This document shows, piece by piece, positions 38,926 to 46,455 of a DNA stretch of 64,000 bases. The translations under genes and the position numbers were made by a program. Each line of letters begins with the position of its first letter. The first letter of the stretch is position 1. Location of the stretch: positions 55,131 through 119,130 of the forward strand of contig DFIX01000021.1 of the NCBI GenBank assembly GCA_002371495.1, written 5' to 3'. Below the pieces are notes generated by a model. It had not been told where the DNA came from. It ran no database searches and was given only the letters and a program-made list of their open reading frames with translations. This stretch comes from Eggerthellaceae bacterium UBA3686 (lineage in GTDB: Bacteria > Actinomycetota > Coriobacteriia > Coriobacteriales > Eggerthellaceae).

Positions 38926-41430
38926 ATGAGGCTTTCGTTTTCTACAAGAGGATGGGGCGATGTGCCCTGGGATGAATTGGTCGCTACGGCTTCCGAAATG
39001 GGATTTGCCGGCATAGAGGCCTACGATGTGCTGGTAAACAGCAAGTTTTCGGGCAAAGGCGGACCGTTCGACCCGTACAACCGTCGAGCGACGGCGCGCG
39101 ATTTGCGCAACCGGGGACTGCGGATGCCGGTGCTCGATACCTCCATCGACGTCTCGTTGGCCGGAGATGAGGTAGCTCGCGCCAAGCAGTTGGTGGATCT
39201 GGCGGCCGAGACGGGCGTCGAGTACGTGTGCGTAAAGGGCCAGCACGGCACCGAGGACGCTATGCGCGCATCGGTTGACGAGCTTCTGCCTTATGCGGAA
39301 GAGCGGGGCATCGTGCTGCTGATCGAGACGAGTGGCATTTACGGCGACACCGCCCGCCTGACCGAACTCATGGACGCCTATGCAAGCGACCACTTGGCAG
39401 CGCTGTGGGACGTGCACCATCCGTACCGCGATTTTGGCGAGGACCCCAGCACGACGATCAAGAACCTGGGCGCCTACGTGAAGCACGTGCACATGCGCGA
39501 CTCCGACGACGACGGCACATACAACCTGGTGGGCGAGGGCACGATGCCCATAGCCGATGTGGTGCGCGCTTTGGCTTCAATCGACTACGACGGCTTTGTG
39601 TCGTTGGAATGGAAGCCCGAATGGATGAGCGACCTGACCGACATGGACATCATCCTGCCGCATTTCGTCAACTACATGGACCGTTTTGAAGACACGCGCG
39701 GCCGCCGCAAGCCGCTGTATTTGAACCACGACGGTACGGGCGAGTACATCTGGAAGAAATACGACCTCATCGACCTGACGTTCCCGCAGGTGCTCGACAA
39801 GATGGTGGAAGAGATTCCCGACCAGCTGGCGTTCAAGTACACGACGCTCGACTACACGCGCACCTACGAGGAGTTCCGCGACGACGTAGACGCGTTTGCC
39901 CGCGCGCTCGTCAGCATGGGCGTGAAGGCGGGCAGCAAGGTGGCCATCTGGGCCACGAACGTGCCGGCGTGGTACATCACGTTCTGGGCCACTACCAAGA
40001 TCGGCGCCGTGCTGGTGACCGTGAACACGGCCTACAAGATTCACGAGGCCGAATACCTGTTGCGCCAAAGCGACACCCATACGCTGGTCATGATCGACCG
40101 CGCGCTCGATTCCGACTATGCGGGAATCATCAACGAGCTGTGCCCCGAGATCGCAAGCACCGAGCCGGGCAAGCCGCTGCACTGCAAGAAATTGCCCTTC
40201 CTGCGAAACGTAATTACCGTGGGCTTCAGCATGCCCGGCTGCCTGACTTTCGACGAGGCGTTCGAGCGTGCCGAGGCCGTGCCGCTGGAAACCGTGCAGC
40301 GCATGGCCGATGCTGTGCGTCCCGACGACGTGTGCAACATGCAGTACACGTCTGGCACCACGGGATTCCCCAAAGGCGTCATGCTGACGCACCGCAACGT
40401 CGTCAACGACGGCAAGTGCATCGGTGACCGCATGGGGCTTTCCACTGCCGACCGCATGATGATCCAGGTGCCGATGTTCCACTGTTTCGGCATGACGCTT
40501 TCGATGACCTCTTCGATGACGCACGGCACGACGATGTGCCCCATGCCGTACTTCAGCGCCAAGGCATCGTTGTCGTGCATCACCAACGAGAAGATTACCT
40601 GCTTCAACGGTGTTCCCACGATGTTCATCGCCATGTTCAACCATGCCGACTACAAGAAGACCGACTTCAGTCACATGCGCACGGGCATTATGGCTGGTGC
40701 CGGTTGCCCGCCTGACCTCATGCGCAAGGCCGCCGAGCCCGACGAGATGAACATGGGCGGCATCGTGAGCGTCTATGGCCAGACCGAAAGCGCCCCCGGC
40801 TCGGTCATGACTGCCTGGACCGACCCGCTGGACTGGCGCGTCGAGACGGTGGGTTACGAGTACCCGCACATCCAGTGCAAGATCATCAACCCTGGCACGG
40901 GCGAGGAGATGCCCGACGGTATGGCCGGCGAGTTCTGCAGCCGCGGTTACAACACGATGAAGGGCTACTACAAGATGCCCGACGCGACGCGCGATACGGT
41001 CGACGAGGATGGCTGGCTACATTCGGGTGACCTGGTCATGCGCGACGAGAACGGAAACTTCCGCGTAACGGGGCGCATCAAGGACATGATTATCCGCGGC
41101 GGCGAGAACATCTATCCCAAAGAGATCGAAGACTTCATGATCACGCATCCGAAGGTCAGCGACTGCCAGGTCATCGGCGTGCCCGACAAGAAGTACGGCG
41201 AGGAGGCCATGGCCTGCATCATCCTGATGAAGGGCGAGGAGGCCACCGAAGACGAGATGCGCGAGTACGCGCAGCAACGCATCGCACGCCACAAGGTGCC
41301 GCGCTACATCCGCTTCGTCGACACGTTCCCCATGAACGCCGCCGGCAAGGTGCTGAAGTACAAGATGCGCGAAGACGCCGCCCGCGAGTTGGGCTTCGAC
41401 GTGGAGGAAGCCGGCAAGTTGGGTTCGTAA
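38926..41430 (+). CDS. Fusion of a sugar-isomerase TIM barrel and an acyl-CoA synthetase
   Basis: Protein of 834 residues. Residues 1-265 form an AP-endonuclease-2-type barrel (xylose isomerase-like) with the metal ligands in LLIETSG, LWDVHHP, KHVHMRD and LEWKPEW. Residues about 280-834 form an AMP-dependent synthetase: QYTSGTTGFPKGVMLTHRN, YGQTESAPG, GWLHSGDLVMRDENGNF, GRIKDMIIRGGENIYP and the catalytic Lys in GKVLKYKMRE, closest to medium/long-chain FadD-like enzymes. ATG 38926 lies 7 nt after AAGGAG; ATG 38920 is too close. No frame break joins the halves. The combined role is unknown. Confidence 0.88.
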   Translation: MRLSFSTRGWGDVPWDELVATASEMGFAGIEAYDVLVNSKFSGKGGPFDPYNRRATARDLRNRGLRMPVLDTSIDVSLAGDEVARAKQLVDLAAETGVEYVCVKGQHGTEDAMRASVDELLPYAEERGIVLLIETSGIYGDTARLTELMDAYASDHLAALWDVHHPYRDFGEDPSTTIKNLGAYVKHVHMRDSDDDGTYNLVGEGTMPIADVVRALASIDYDGFVSLEWKPEWMSDLTDMDIILPHFVNYMDRFEDTRGRRKPLYLNHDGTGEYIWKKYDLIDLTFPQVLDKMVEEIPDQLAFKYTTLDYTRTYEEFRDDVDAFARALVSMGVKAGSKVAIWATNVPAWYITFWATTKIGAVLVTVNTAYKIHEAEYLLRQSDTHTLVMIDRALDSDYAGIINELCPEIASTEPGKPLHCKKLPFLRNVITVGFSMPGCLTFDEAFERAEAVPLETVQRMADAVRPDDVCNMQYTSGTTGFPKGVMLTHRNVVNDGKCIGDRMGLSTADRMMIQVPMFHCFGMTLSMTSSMTHGTTMCPMPYFSAKASLSCITNEKITCFNGVPTMFIAMFNHADYKKTDFSHMRTGIMAGAGCPPDLMRKAAEPDEMNMGGIVSVYGQTESAPGSVMTAWTDPLDWRVETVGYEYPHIQCKIINPGTGEEMPDGMAGEFCSRGYNTMKGYYKMPDATRDTVDEDGWLHSGDLVMRDENGNFRVTGRIKDMIIRGGENIYPKEIEDFMITHPKVSDCQVIGVPDKKYGEEAMACIILMKGEEATEDEMREYAQQRIARHKVPRYIRFVDTFPMNAAGKVLKYKMREDAARELGFDVEEAGKLGS

Positions 41431-41434
41431 CCGG

Positions 41435-41471
41435 AAATGACCATTTGGGGGCTGCCCCCAAATGGTCATTT
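41435..41471. repeat. Perfect palindrome between convergent genes
   Basis: AAATGACCATTTGGGGG (41435-41451), CTG, then its reverse complement. The stop codon of the minus-strand NYN gene (41466-41468) lies inside. Same family as 26328. Confidence 0.85.
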
Positions 41472-42584
41472 GCTGACGGTGTCGAGCAGAGCTTGGTAGT
41501 GCTCGCGGACTTGATGGTAGAGGGCGCGGCCCTTCTGCTGGCGTTCGATCTTGATGATGCGGCGGTAGAAGCCTTGGCGGCCGTCGGGGCCGTAAAGGGC
41601 GCTTGTCACGGTGGCGATTTGCGCGTCGCTCAGCTGCACGCCCTTCTGCTCAAGCAGCTCCTTTACCAGGGTAGCGGCATTCTCGTTTGCAGATGCGCCG
41701 GAATCCGAGGGCGTCTCGACTGCGGGCTTGGATTGGGCCTTCTCCGCGGTTGCGCCACCGCTGTGCGTCGATGAGCTTTCGGAGGCGAGCCTCATGGCTT
41801 CGGCGGCCCTGGCATAGGCGTCATCGGTCTCTTTGCGGGTCGACGCATTCTGCGTTTGGCTAGTTTCATCTTGCGCTTGCGCTGCGGGCTGCTCTTCCGC
41901 TTCTGTTGAGCCGCCATTGCGCTTCCTGCGGCGCGGGCGGCGCCGTGATGAAGATGATTTGTGCTCGCTTGCCTGCTCTGATACCTGGTCCTTGCCGTGC
42001 TCTGCAGCCTCGTCGACCGTGGAAGGGGCTGCTTCCGCCTCGGCGGCCAAGCTTTCGTCGATGCTGGCGGTTGTCTCGTCCTGTGCTGGCGCCTCGGCTT
42101 CGGCGGACTCGACCGTCTCGGCCGAGCCCTTTGCGGTGTCGCGGCCCGAACGGCTGCGGCGCGAGCGGCGGCTCTTGGGTTTTTCGGGTTCGGCTTCATC
42201 GCCTGCGATGTTGCCAAGGCGGCGGACTTGGGGCTTGCCCATGCGCTCGCCCATCTTTATGGCCGCGTCGAAACCGCCGTCACCGCTGACGATGGCGTAG
42301 TCGTATGCATCGTCCATGTCGGCGTACAACGCCACGATCAGCTGGAAGTCAGCCGCGTTGCGCGTTCCGGCATCCGCTTCCAGAAACTGGATGCGCGCCT
42401 TGCTCTTCAGGATGTCTATCGCGTGCTCGATATGAAACGTTTCGGCCGCTTGGCTGTAGATGATGATGACCTCGTCGCGCTCGGTCAGCGCATCGACGCC
42501 CTTCAGTCCGGCGCCGTGTACGTTCTCGAAATCGATGTAGTATTTCGTGGGCTTTGCCTGAGTTTCGGATGCGTGGCTGCTCAT
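41466..42584 (-). CDS. NYN/PIN-like nuclease-domain protein with long charged linker
   Basis: Protein of 372 residues. Residues about 13-140 have a NYN/PIN fold: KYYIDFENVHGAGLKGV with the catalytic Asp, AADFQLIVALYADM, and YAIVSGDGGFDAAIK, giving the acidic metal-binding set expected of a ribonuclease. A long disordered segment follows (KSRRSRRSRSGRD, Glu/Ala-rich, RRRPRRRKRNGG), probably RNA-binding, then a helical C-terminal domain (DAQIATVTSALYG, QGFYRRIIKIERQQKG). It may process or decay RNA; the target is unknown. ATG 42584 has a GGAA site upstream. Convergent with the fusion gene. Confidence 0.75.
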   Translation of the reverse strand: MSSHASETQAKPTKYYIDFENVHGAGLKGVDALTERDEVIIIYSQAAETFHIEHAIDILKSKARIQFLEADAGTRNAADFQLIVALYADMDDAYDYAIVSGDGGFDAAIKMGERMGKPQVRRLGNIAGDEAEPEKPKSRRSRRSRSGRDTAKGSAETVESAEAEAPAQDETTASIDESLAAEAEAAPSTVDEAAEHGKDQVSEQASEHKSSSSRRRPRRRKRNGGSTEAEEQPAAQAQDETSQTQNASTRKETDDAYARAAEAMRLASESSSTHSGGATAEKAQSKPAVETPSDSGASANENAATLVKELLEQKGVQLSDAQIATVTSALYGPDGRQGFYRRIIKIERQQKGRALYHQVREHYQALLDTVSK

Positions 42585-42812
42585 TGCCGGTTTCCTTCTT
42601 GTGGTTTTGAACGAATGCGGAATTGTATTGGCTGATGATAGCGCAAGTCACGGAATAATGCCGCTTTTCGCACTTTAAAAGGGCCCTTCGGATGACAAGC
42701 GAATGCTATTAAGCGCGATCTTTGCGTGTACGCCGAATTGTGCGGTTATACTTACGGGCACCGCCAATCCGAACAGATGCAGTGCCTCGCGACTGCCGAA
42801 TGGAGACCACCG

Positions 42813-43709
42813 ATGAAAAGAAGATACGTTGCCGCAATTATCGTCTGCTTGGCTTGCGTGCTCGCGCTTGCCGGCTGTTCAGGGGCATCGAGCTCTGGCT
42901 CGCAAGGGTCAAGCGCAGGTTCTCAGACGCTCGACTCTGGCGCGCAGGCTATAGGTGCCGACAGTATCAAAGGTTTTTGGGAAATCGAACCGGATTCTTC
43001 GCTGGGCTTCGAGGCGACGCTCAATCTCGAGGATGACGGCTTCGCCGAATTCGTGTACGGCGACGCGTATGCCGACGGTACGTGGAAAGTCGACGGCACC
43101 CAGGCGAGCATCGAGTTTCCCACTAAGTTCGGTACCGAGAAAAAGAAAAACGACCAGGCCGATGACAGCGTAAGAGTAGCGGTCATAAGCCTAAACGGCG
43201 ACAAGCTCGTCATGGGGCGCGAAGATGGATCGAAGCTTGTTTTCATCAAGTCCGATATCTCCGAGTACTACGCCAACGATCCAAACGACGACTCGATCCT
43301 GATGAAGGACAAGCCCACCGAAACCGAGGAGAACGTCGATATCGTCGATGAGGTCGTAGAGGACATGGCTCCCGTCTCGATTTCGGATGACGAGATTTGC
43401 GCAATTGAAGTTACCGGTAAGGGCACGGATTATATTGCAGATCCTGGCTATCGCCTTTCCGTTAAGAACAAATCCGACAAGACGATTTCGCTGAGCGTTG
43501 ACGGCGCCTTTACCGTGAACGGCAATGAAGTCGAGGCCAACCTCCTAGAATTCGTCGACCCAGACGGAAGCGTCGAGACGTTCCTGTCCTTCCCTGCAGA
43601 CCAGTTGCAAGGGGGCGTTGAGGGCTTGGCCAACGTAGAGGGCACAATACTTGTGAGCGACGAAATGACTTCCGAAAAGCTTGGCAGTTATCCGGTCAAG
43701 ATATCCTAG
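42813..43709 (+). CDS. Lipoprotein of unknown function
   Basis: Protein of 298 residues. Signal peptide and lipobox LAGC at about 24, then a Ser/Gly linker. A beta-barrel-like module (GFWEIEPDSSLGFEATLNLE; VYGDAYADGTWKVDG) resembles lipocalin-like domains of gut-bacterial lipoproteins. A second beta module at the C-terminus (SISDDEICAIEVTGKGTDYI; LSVKNKSDKTISLSVDG) follows. I do not recognise a function. ATG 42813 has GGAGA before it; TATACT at 42747 with TTGCGT at 42722 is a possible promoter. Confidence 0.7.
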   Translation: MKRRYVAAIIVCLACVLALAGCSGASSSGSQGSSAGSQTLDSGAQAIGADSIKGFWEIEPDSSLGFEATLNLEDDGFAEFVYGDAYADGTWKVDGTQASIEFPTKFGTEKKKNDQADDSVRVAVISLNGDKLVMGREDGSKLVFIKSDISEYYANDPNDDSILMKDKPTETEENVDIVDEVVEDMAPVSISDDEICAIEVTGKGTDYIADPGYRLSVKNKSDKTISLSVDGAFTVNGNEVEANLLEFVDPDGSVETFLSFPADQLQGGVEGLANVEGTILVSDEMTSEKLGSYPVKIS

Positions 43710-43820
43710 TCTCAAGTAGGCTTTACGGTTCGGAAGCGCTCCTCGCATGAAGAGATTCGAGCGCGAAGGGTTGCAAGCATATCGGACAAGGTTGGGATGT
43801 CCGGAAAAGGAAGCAAACGA

Positions 43821-44867
43821 ATGGCGAAACAGGTAACACTTACGCGTTGCAAAGCGACGAGGGCTCTTGTTGCGATGGTTGCGGCACTGGCACTTGCCGC
43901 AACGATTGCTATAACGGGATGCTCGGGGCAGCAAGCGCCGACCTCGGACCAAGGGCAGCAAGATGCTCAGCGCAGCACCTTGAGCGTTTCGGATTTAAGC
44001 GAGTCGGGAAAGTCCGATATCGGGCAAGCGGTTATCCTGGCTCCCGAAAAGCTGCGTACGACCGGCTTTGTGATCGAGCCGAAGGTAAAGGTCGCCTTAG
44101 GGGGCAAGACCTTGTCGCGCGGTGTCGATTACGAGGTCAGCTACGAGAACAATAAGAAGCCGGGAATGGCGAGCATTATCGTAAAGGGCATCGGCGATTA
44201 CGAGGGGTCGGCCGTAAAGCACTTCCTGATTTCGGGTAGATACAATCCTCGTATCCTCGTGCTCGACAAGTCGCCCAGTTCGGCAAGTGGAATGATCAGC
44301 TATCTGACCCGAAACGGATGCAGGGCTGTATTCACGGTTAAGACCGATATCGACATCAACAAGTTCGATGGCCTGGCAATTCCTGGCGGAAATGATGTGG
44401 ACCCTTCATTCTACGGTGAGGAGAACGTAAGGTCGCATAAGGTGTTCCCCATATTAGACGAAGCGCAGATCAAGATGGTCAGGAAATTCGCGGAAGCAGG
44501 CAAGCCGGTCTTCGGCATTTGCCGCGGGTCGCAAATCATAAACGTGGCATTTGGCGGTTCGCTTTATCAAAACATCGAGGGCGGCCATGACGGGACGTAC
44601 TATGCTGCGGTGAAAAAGGGCTCGTGGCTCTATGGGCTGTTTGGCGACAAGTTCCTGACTGCTCATGGCCATCATCAGGCCATGCATGAGCTTGGCGAAG
44701 GTCTTGTACCCACTCAGTGGTGTCATAAAGACGAATTGAGAATCGTGGAGATGATCGAACACAGCACCTACCCAGTGTGGGGCGTGCAGTATCACCCCGA
44801 ATGCATGGGCAAGCCCGGTGATGCAATAGCCCGCAAATTCCGCGCGGAAGTCATGAAGCTCATATAG
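43821..44867 (+). CDS. Exported class I glutamine-amidotransferase-like hydrolase (peptidase C26)
   Basis: Protein of 348 residues. A signal peptide with lipobox ITGC (about residue 35) predicts a surface lipoprotein. Residues about 75-140 form a beta domain of the YENNKKPGMASIIVKGIGDY type seen in gut surface proteins. Residues about 145-348 are a C26/PuuD-like domain: LAIPGGNDVDPSFYG, nucleophile Cys in VFGICRGSQIINVAFGG, and the His-Glu pair in GVQYHPECM. PuuD hydrolyses gamma-glutamyl bonds in the cytoplasm; this one should act outside, perhaps on gamma-glutamyl peptides. ATG 43821 follows AAGGA. Confidence 0.85.
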   Translation: MAKQVTLTRCKATRALVAMVAALALAATIAITGCSGQQAPTSDQGQQDAQRSTLSVSDLSESGKSDIGQAVILAPEKLRTTGFVIEPKVKVALGGKTLSRGVDYEVSYENNKKPGMASIIVKGIGDYEGSAVKHFLISGRYNPRILVLDKSPSSASGMISYLTRNGCRAVFTVKTDIDINKFDGLAIPGGNDVDPSFYGEENVRSHKVFPILDEAQIKMVRKFAEAGKPVFGICRGSQIINVAFGGSLYQNIEGGHDGTYYAAVKKGSWLYGLFGDKFLTAHGHHQAMHELGEGLVPTQWCHKDELRIVEMIEHSTYPVWGVQYHPECMGKPGDAIARKFRAEVMKLI

Positions 44868-44950
44868 AAATGGCTTTGCCGCGGCCGGGTTTCGAGGTTT
44901 GCGGTTTTGTGCAATCTGTAAAGATTGGGCAGATAGGAATCGTTTTCGCG

Positions 44951-45169
44951 TTGACGTGCGCAAAAGCCTGGTCGTATACTTCAACAGTTGCTTTCAAAAG
45001 CCCCGTGAAGCAGTAACGGTGCAAAAAGCCAAAAGGCAAAGGTCGTCCAGCCTGAAGCCTGGCGAGTCGGCGTAGGAAACCGGCGCAGCACATAAGCCTG
45101 CACTTTTGAAAACACAGCGCGCGAGCGGCCGCTTCAACCGCAAGCGCAAAGAATTTGGAGGAAAGAACA
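44951..45169 (+). promoter_or_regulatory. rplM promoter and 185-nt leader
   Basis: TTGACG (44951-44956), 18 nt, TATACT (44975-44980). The transcript leader of about 185 nt has several GC-rich inverted pairs (CGGCGTAGGAAACCGGCGC; CCTGAAGCCTGG). A leader of this kind is often where a ribosomal protein represses its own operon; no named motif is matched. Ends in TTGGAGG before the GTG start. Confidence 0.55.
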
Positions 45170-45598
45170 GTGAAGACTTACTACGCAAAGCCGAACGAGG
45201 TCGAGCGCGAGTGGCTCCTGATCGACGCTGAAGATCAGGTCCTGGGTCGCGTCGCCGCCAAGGCTGCGCACATCCTGCGCGGCAAGCACAAGCCTCAGTA
45301 CACGCCGCACGTCGACACCGGTGACTTCATCGTCATCATCAATGCCGACAAGATTCGCGTTACGGGCAACAAGGCGACCGACAAGCGTTACTACCGCCAC
45401 AGCGGTTACCCCGGCGGACTGAAGTCCGAGTCGTTCGAAGAGGCCATGGCCAAGCACCCCGAGCGCGTCATCGAGCATGCAGTCAAGGGCATGCTGCCGA
45501 AGAACACGCTGGGTCGCGCCCAGGGCAAGAAGCTGAAGGTGTACGCGGGTCCTGATCATCCGCATGCAGCTCAGAAGCCCCGTAAGATCGAACTGTAG
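45170..45598 (+). CDS. rplM: 50S ribosomal protein L13
   Basis: Protein of 142 residues, family length. MKTYYAKPNEVEREWLLIDA, GRVAAKAAHILRGKHKP, FIVIINADKIRVTGNK and the C-terminal VYAGPDHPHAAQKP are the L13 signatures. It starts at GTG 45170, 8 nt after GGAGG. It helps early 23S rRNA assembly. In operon with rpsI, as in nearly all bacteria. Confidence 0.98.
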   Translation: MKTYYAKPNEVEREWLLIDAEDQVLGRVAAKAAHILRGKHKPQYTPHVDTGDFIVIINADKIRVTGNKATDKRYYRHSGYPGGLKSESFEEAMAKHPERVIEHAVKGMLPKNTLGRAQGKKLKVYAGPDHPHAAQKPRKIEL

Positions 45599-45609
45599 GA
45601 GGACACGTC

Positions 45610-46002
45610 ATGGCTAACGAAGCTTTGTATTACGGCACCGGCCGTCGCAAGAACGCGGTCGCTCGCGTCCGCCTGGTTCCCGGCACGGGCAAGGTCACGG
45701 TTAACGGCCGTGAGGCAATGGATTACTTTGGCCGTCAGGCCCTGATTGACACCTTCATGGCGCCGTTCAAGGTCACCGACACCGAAGGTCATTTCGACGT
45801 TATCGCCCGCCTGAACGGTGGCGGCATCTCGGGTCAGGCAGGCGCCCTGCGCCACGGCATCTCCCGTGCGCTGCTCGAGGCCGGCGACTATCGCCAGGAG
45901 CTGAAGAAGGCTGGCTTCCTTACGCGTGACCCGCGTATGGTCGAGCGCAAGAAGTACGGCCTGAAGAAGGCCCGCAAGCGCCCGCAGTTCTCCAAGCGCT
46001 AA
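45610..46002 (+). CDS. rpsI: 30S ribosomal protein S9
   Basis: Protein of 130 residues. YYGTGRRKNAVARVRLVPG at the start and the conserved basic end ARKRPQFSKR, whose C-terminal Lys-Arg contacts the P-site tRNA. ATG 45610, 11 bp after rplM, behind AGGAGG. Confidence 0.98.
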   Translation: MANEALYYGTGRRKNAVARVRLVPGTGKVTVNGREAMDYFGRQALIDTFMAPFKVTDTEGHFDVIARLNGGGISGQAGALRHGISRALLEAGDYRQELKKAGFLTRDPRMVERKKYGLKKARKRPQFSKR

Positions 46003-46013
46003 TTCTCTTTGGT

Positions 46014-46125
46014 TGCGCCGGCTTGTCAGCCGGCGCACCTGTCGACGCTGCGCGGCGCCCATGCGCACCGGCTAGACGTTCAGAGCCCGCCTCGCGTACC
46101 GAAGTACGCGTCGGCGGGCTCTTCT
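46014..46125. terminator. Two hairpins after rpsI
   Basis: TGCGCCGGCT (46014-46023) pairs with AGCCGGCGCA (46028-46037); a second hairpin (AGAGCCCGCC ... GGCGGGCTCT, about 46081-46122, inner CGCGTAC / GTACGCG) follows and ends in TTCT. Both are strong stems; the T tracts are short. Confidence 0.6.
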
Positions 46126-46218
46126 CGTCTATCCGGCGCACCTGGGCGTCGCTCGCTGACTTTGTCTGCGCATCGATTCAGCCATTGTTGGGGTAAGACG
46201 CCCCTTCGTTTCCCGAAG

Positions 46219-46328
46219 CGTTTCCGTGCGCGGGGGCGCGACTCCGGCGATTCTGCAGGCACTGTTCCTGTGTATACATATCGGTTTAGCCGAAGCCAAG
46301 CCGGAGCGCGCCCCCGCGCACGGAAACG
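46219..46328 (-). repeat. Structured core-in-variable-arms element, copy D
   Basis: Arms 46219-46238 and 46309-46328 are perfect 20-bp complements. On the minus strand the core reads CTCCGGC, TTGGCTTCGGCTAAACC, a variable tip, CAGTGCCTGCAGAATC, GCCGGAG. It lies in the 453-bp gap between rpsI and glnN, antisense to both. The rest of the gap holds the rpsI hairpins and the glnN promoter (TAATAT near 46422). Confidence 0.85.
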
Positions 46329-46455
46329 TGGTGGGATAAGGTAAAGCTAAGCGATCGGTTTCTATTTGGTGCACGTTTTATCGCTTTAGCGGAAGGGCCG
46401 CCTGAGCGGTTTGCATGCTGTAATATAGAGCGAAACGCAAAACGAAGGGGACCAT

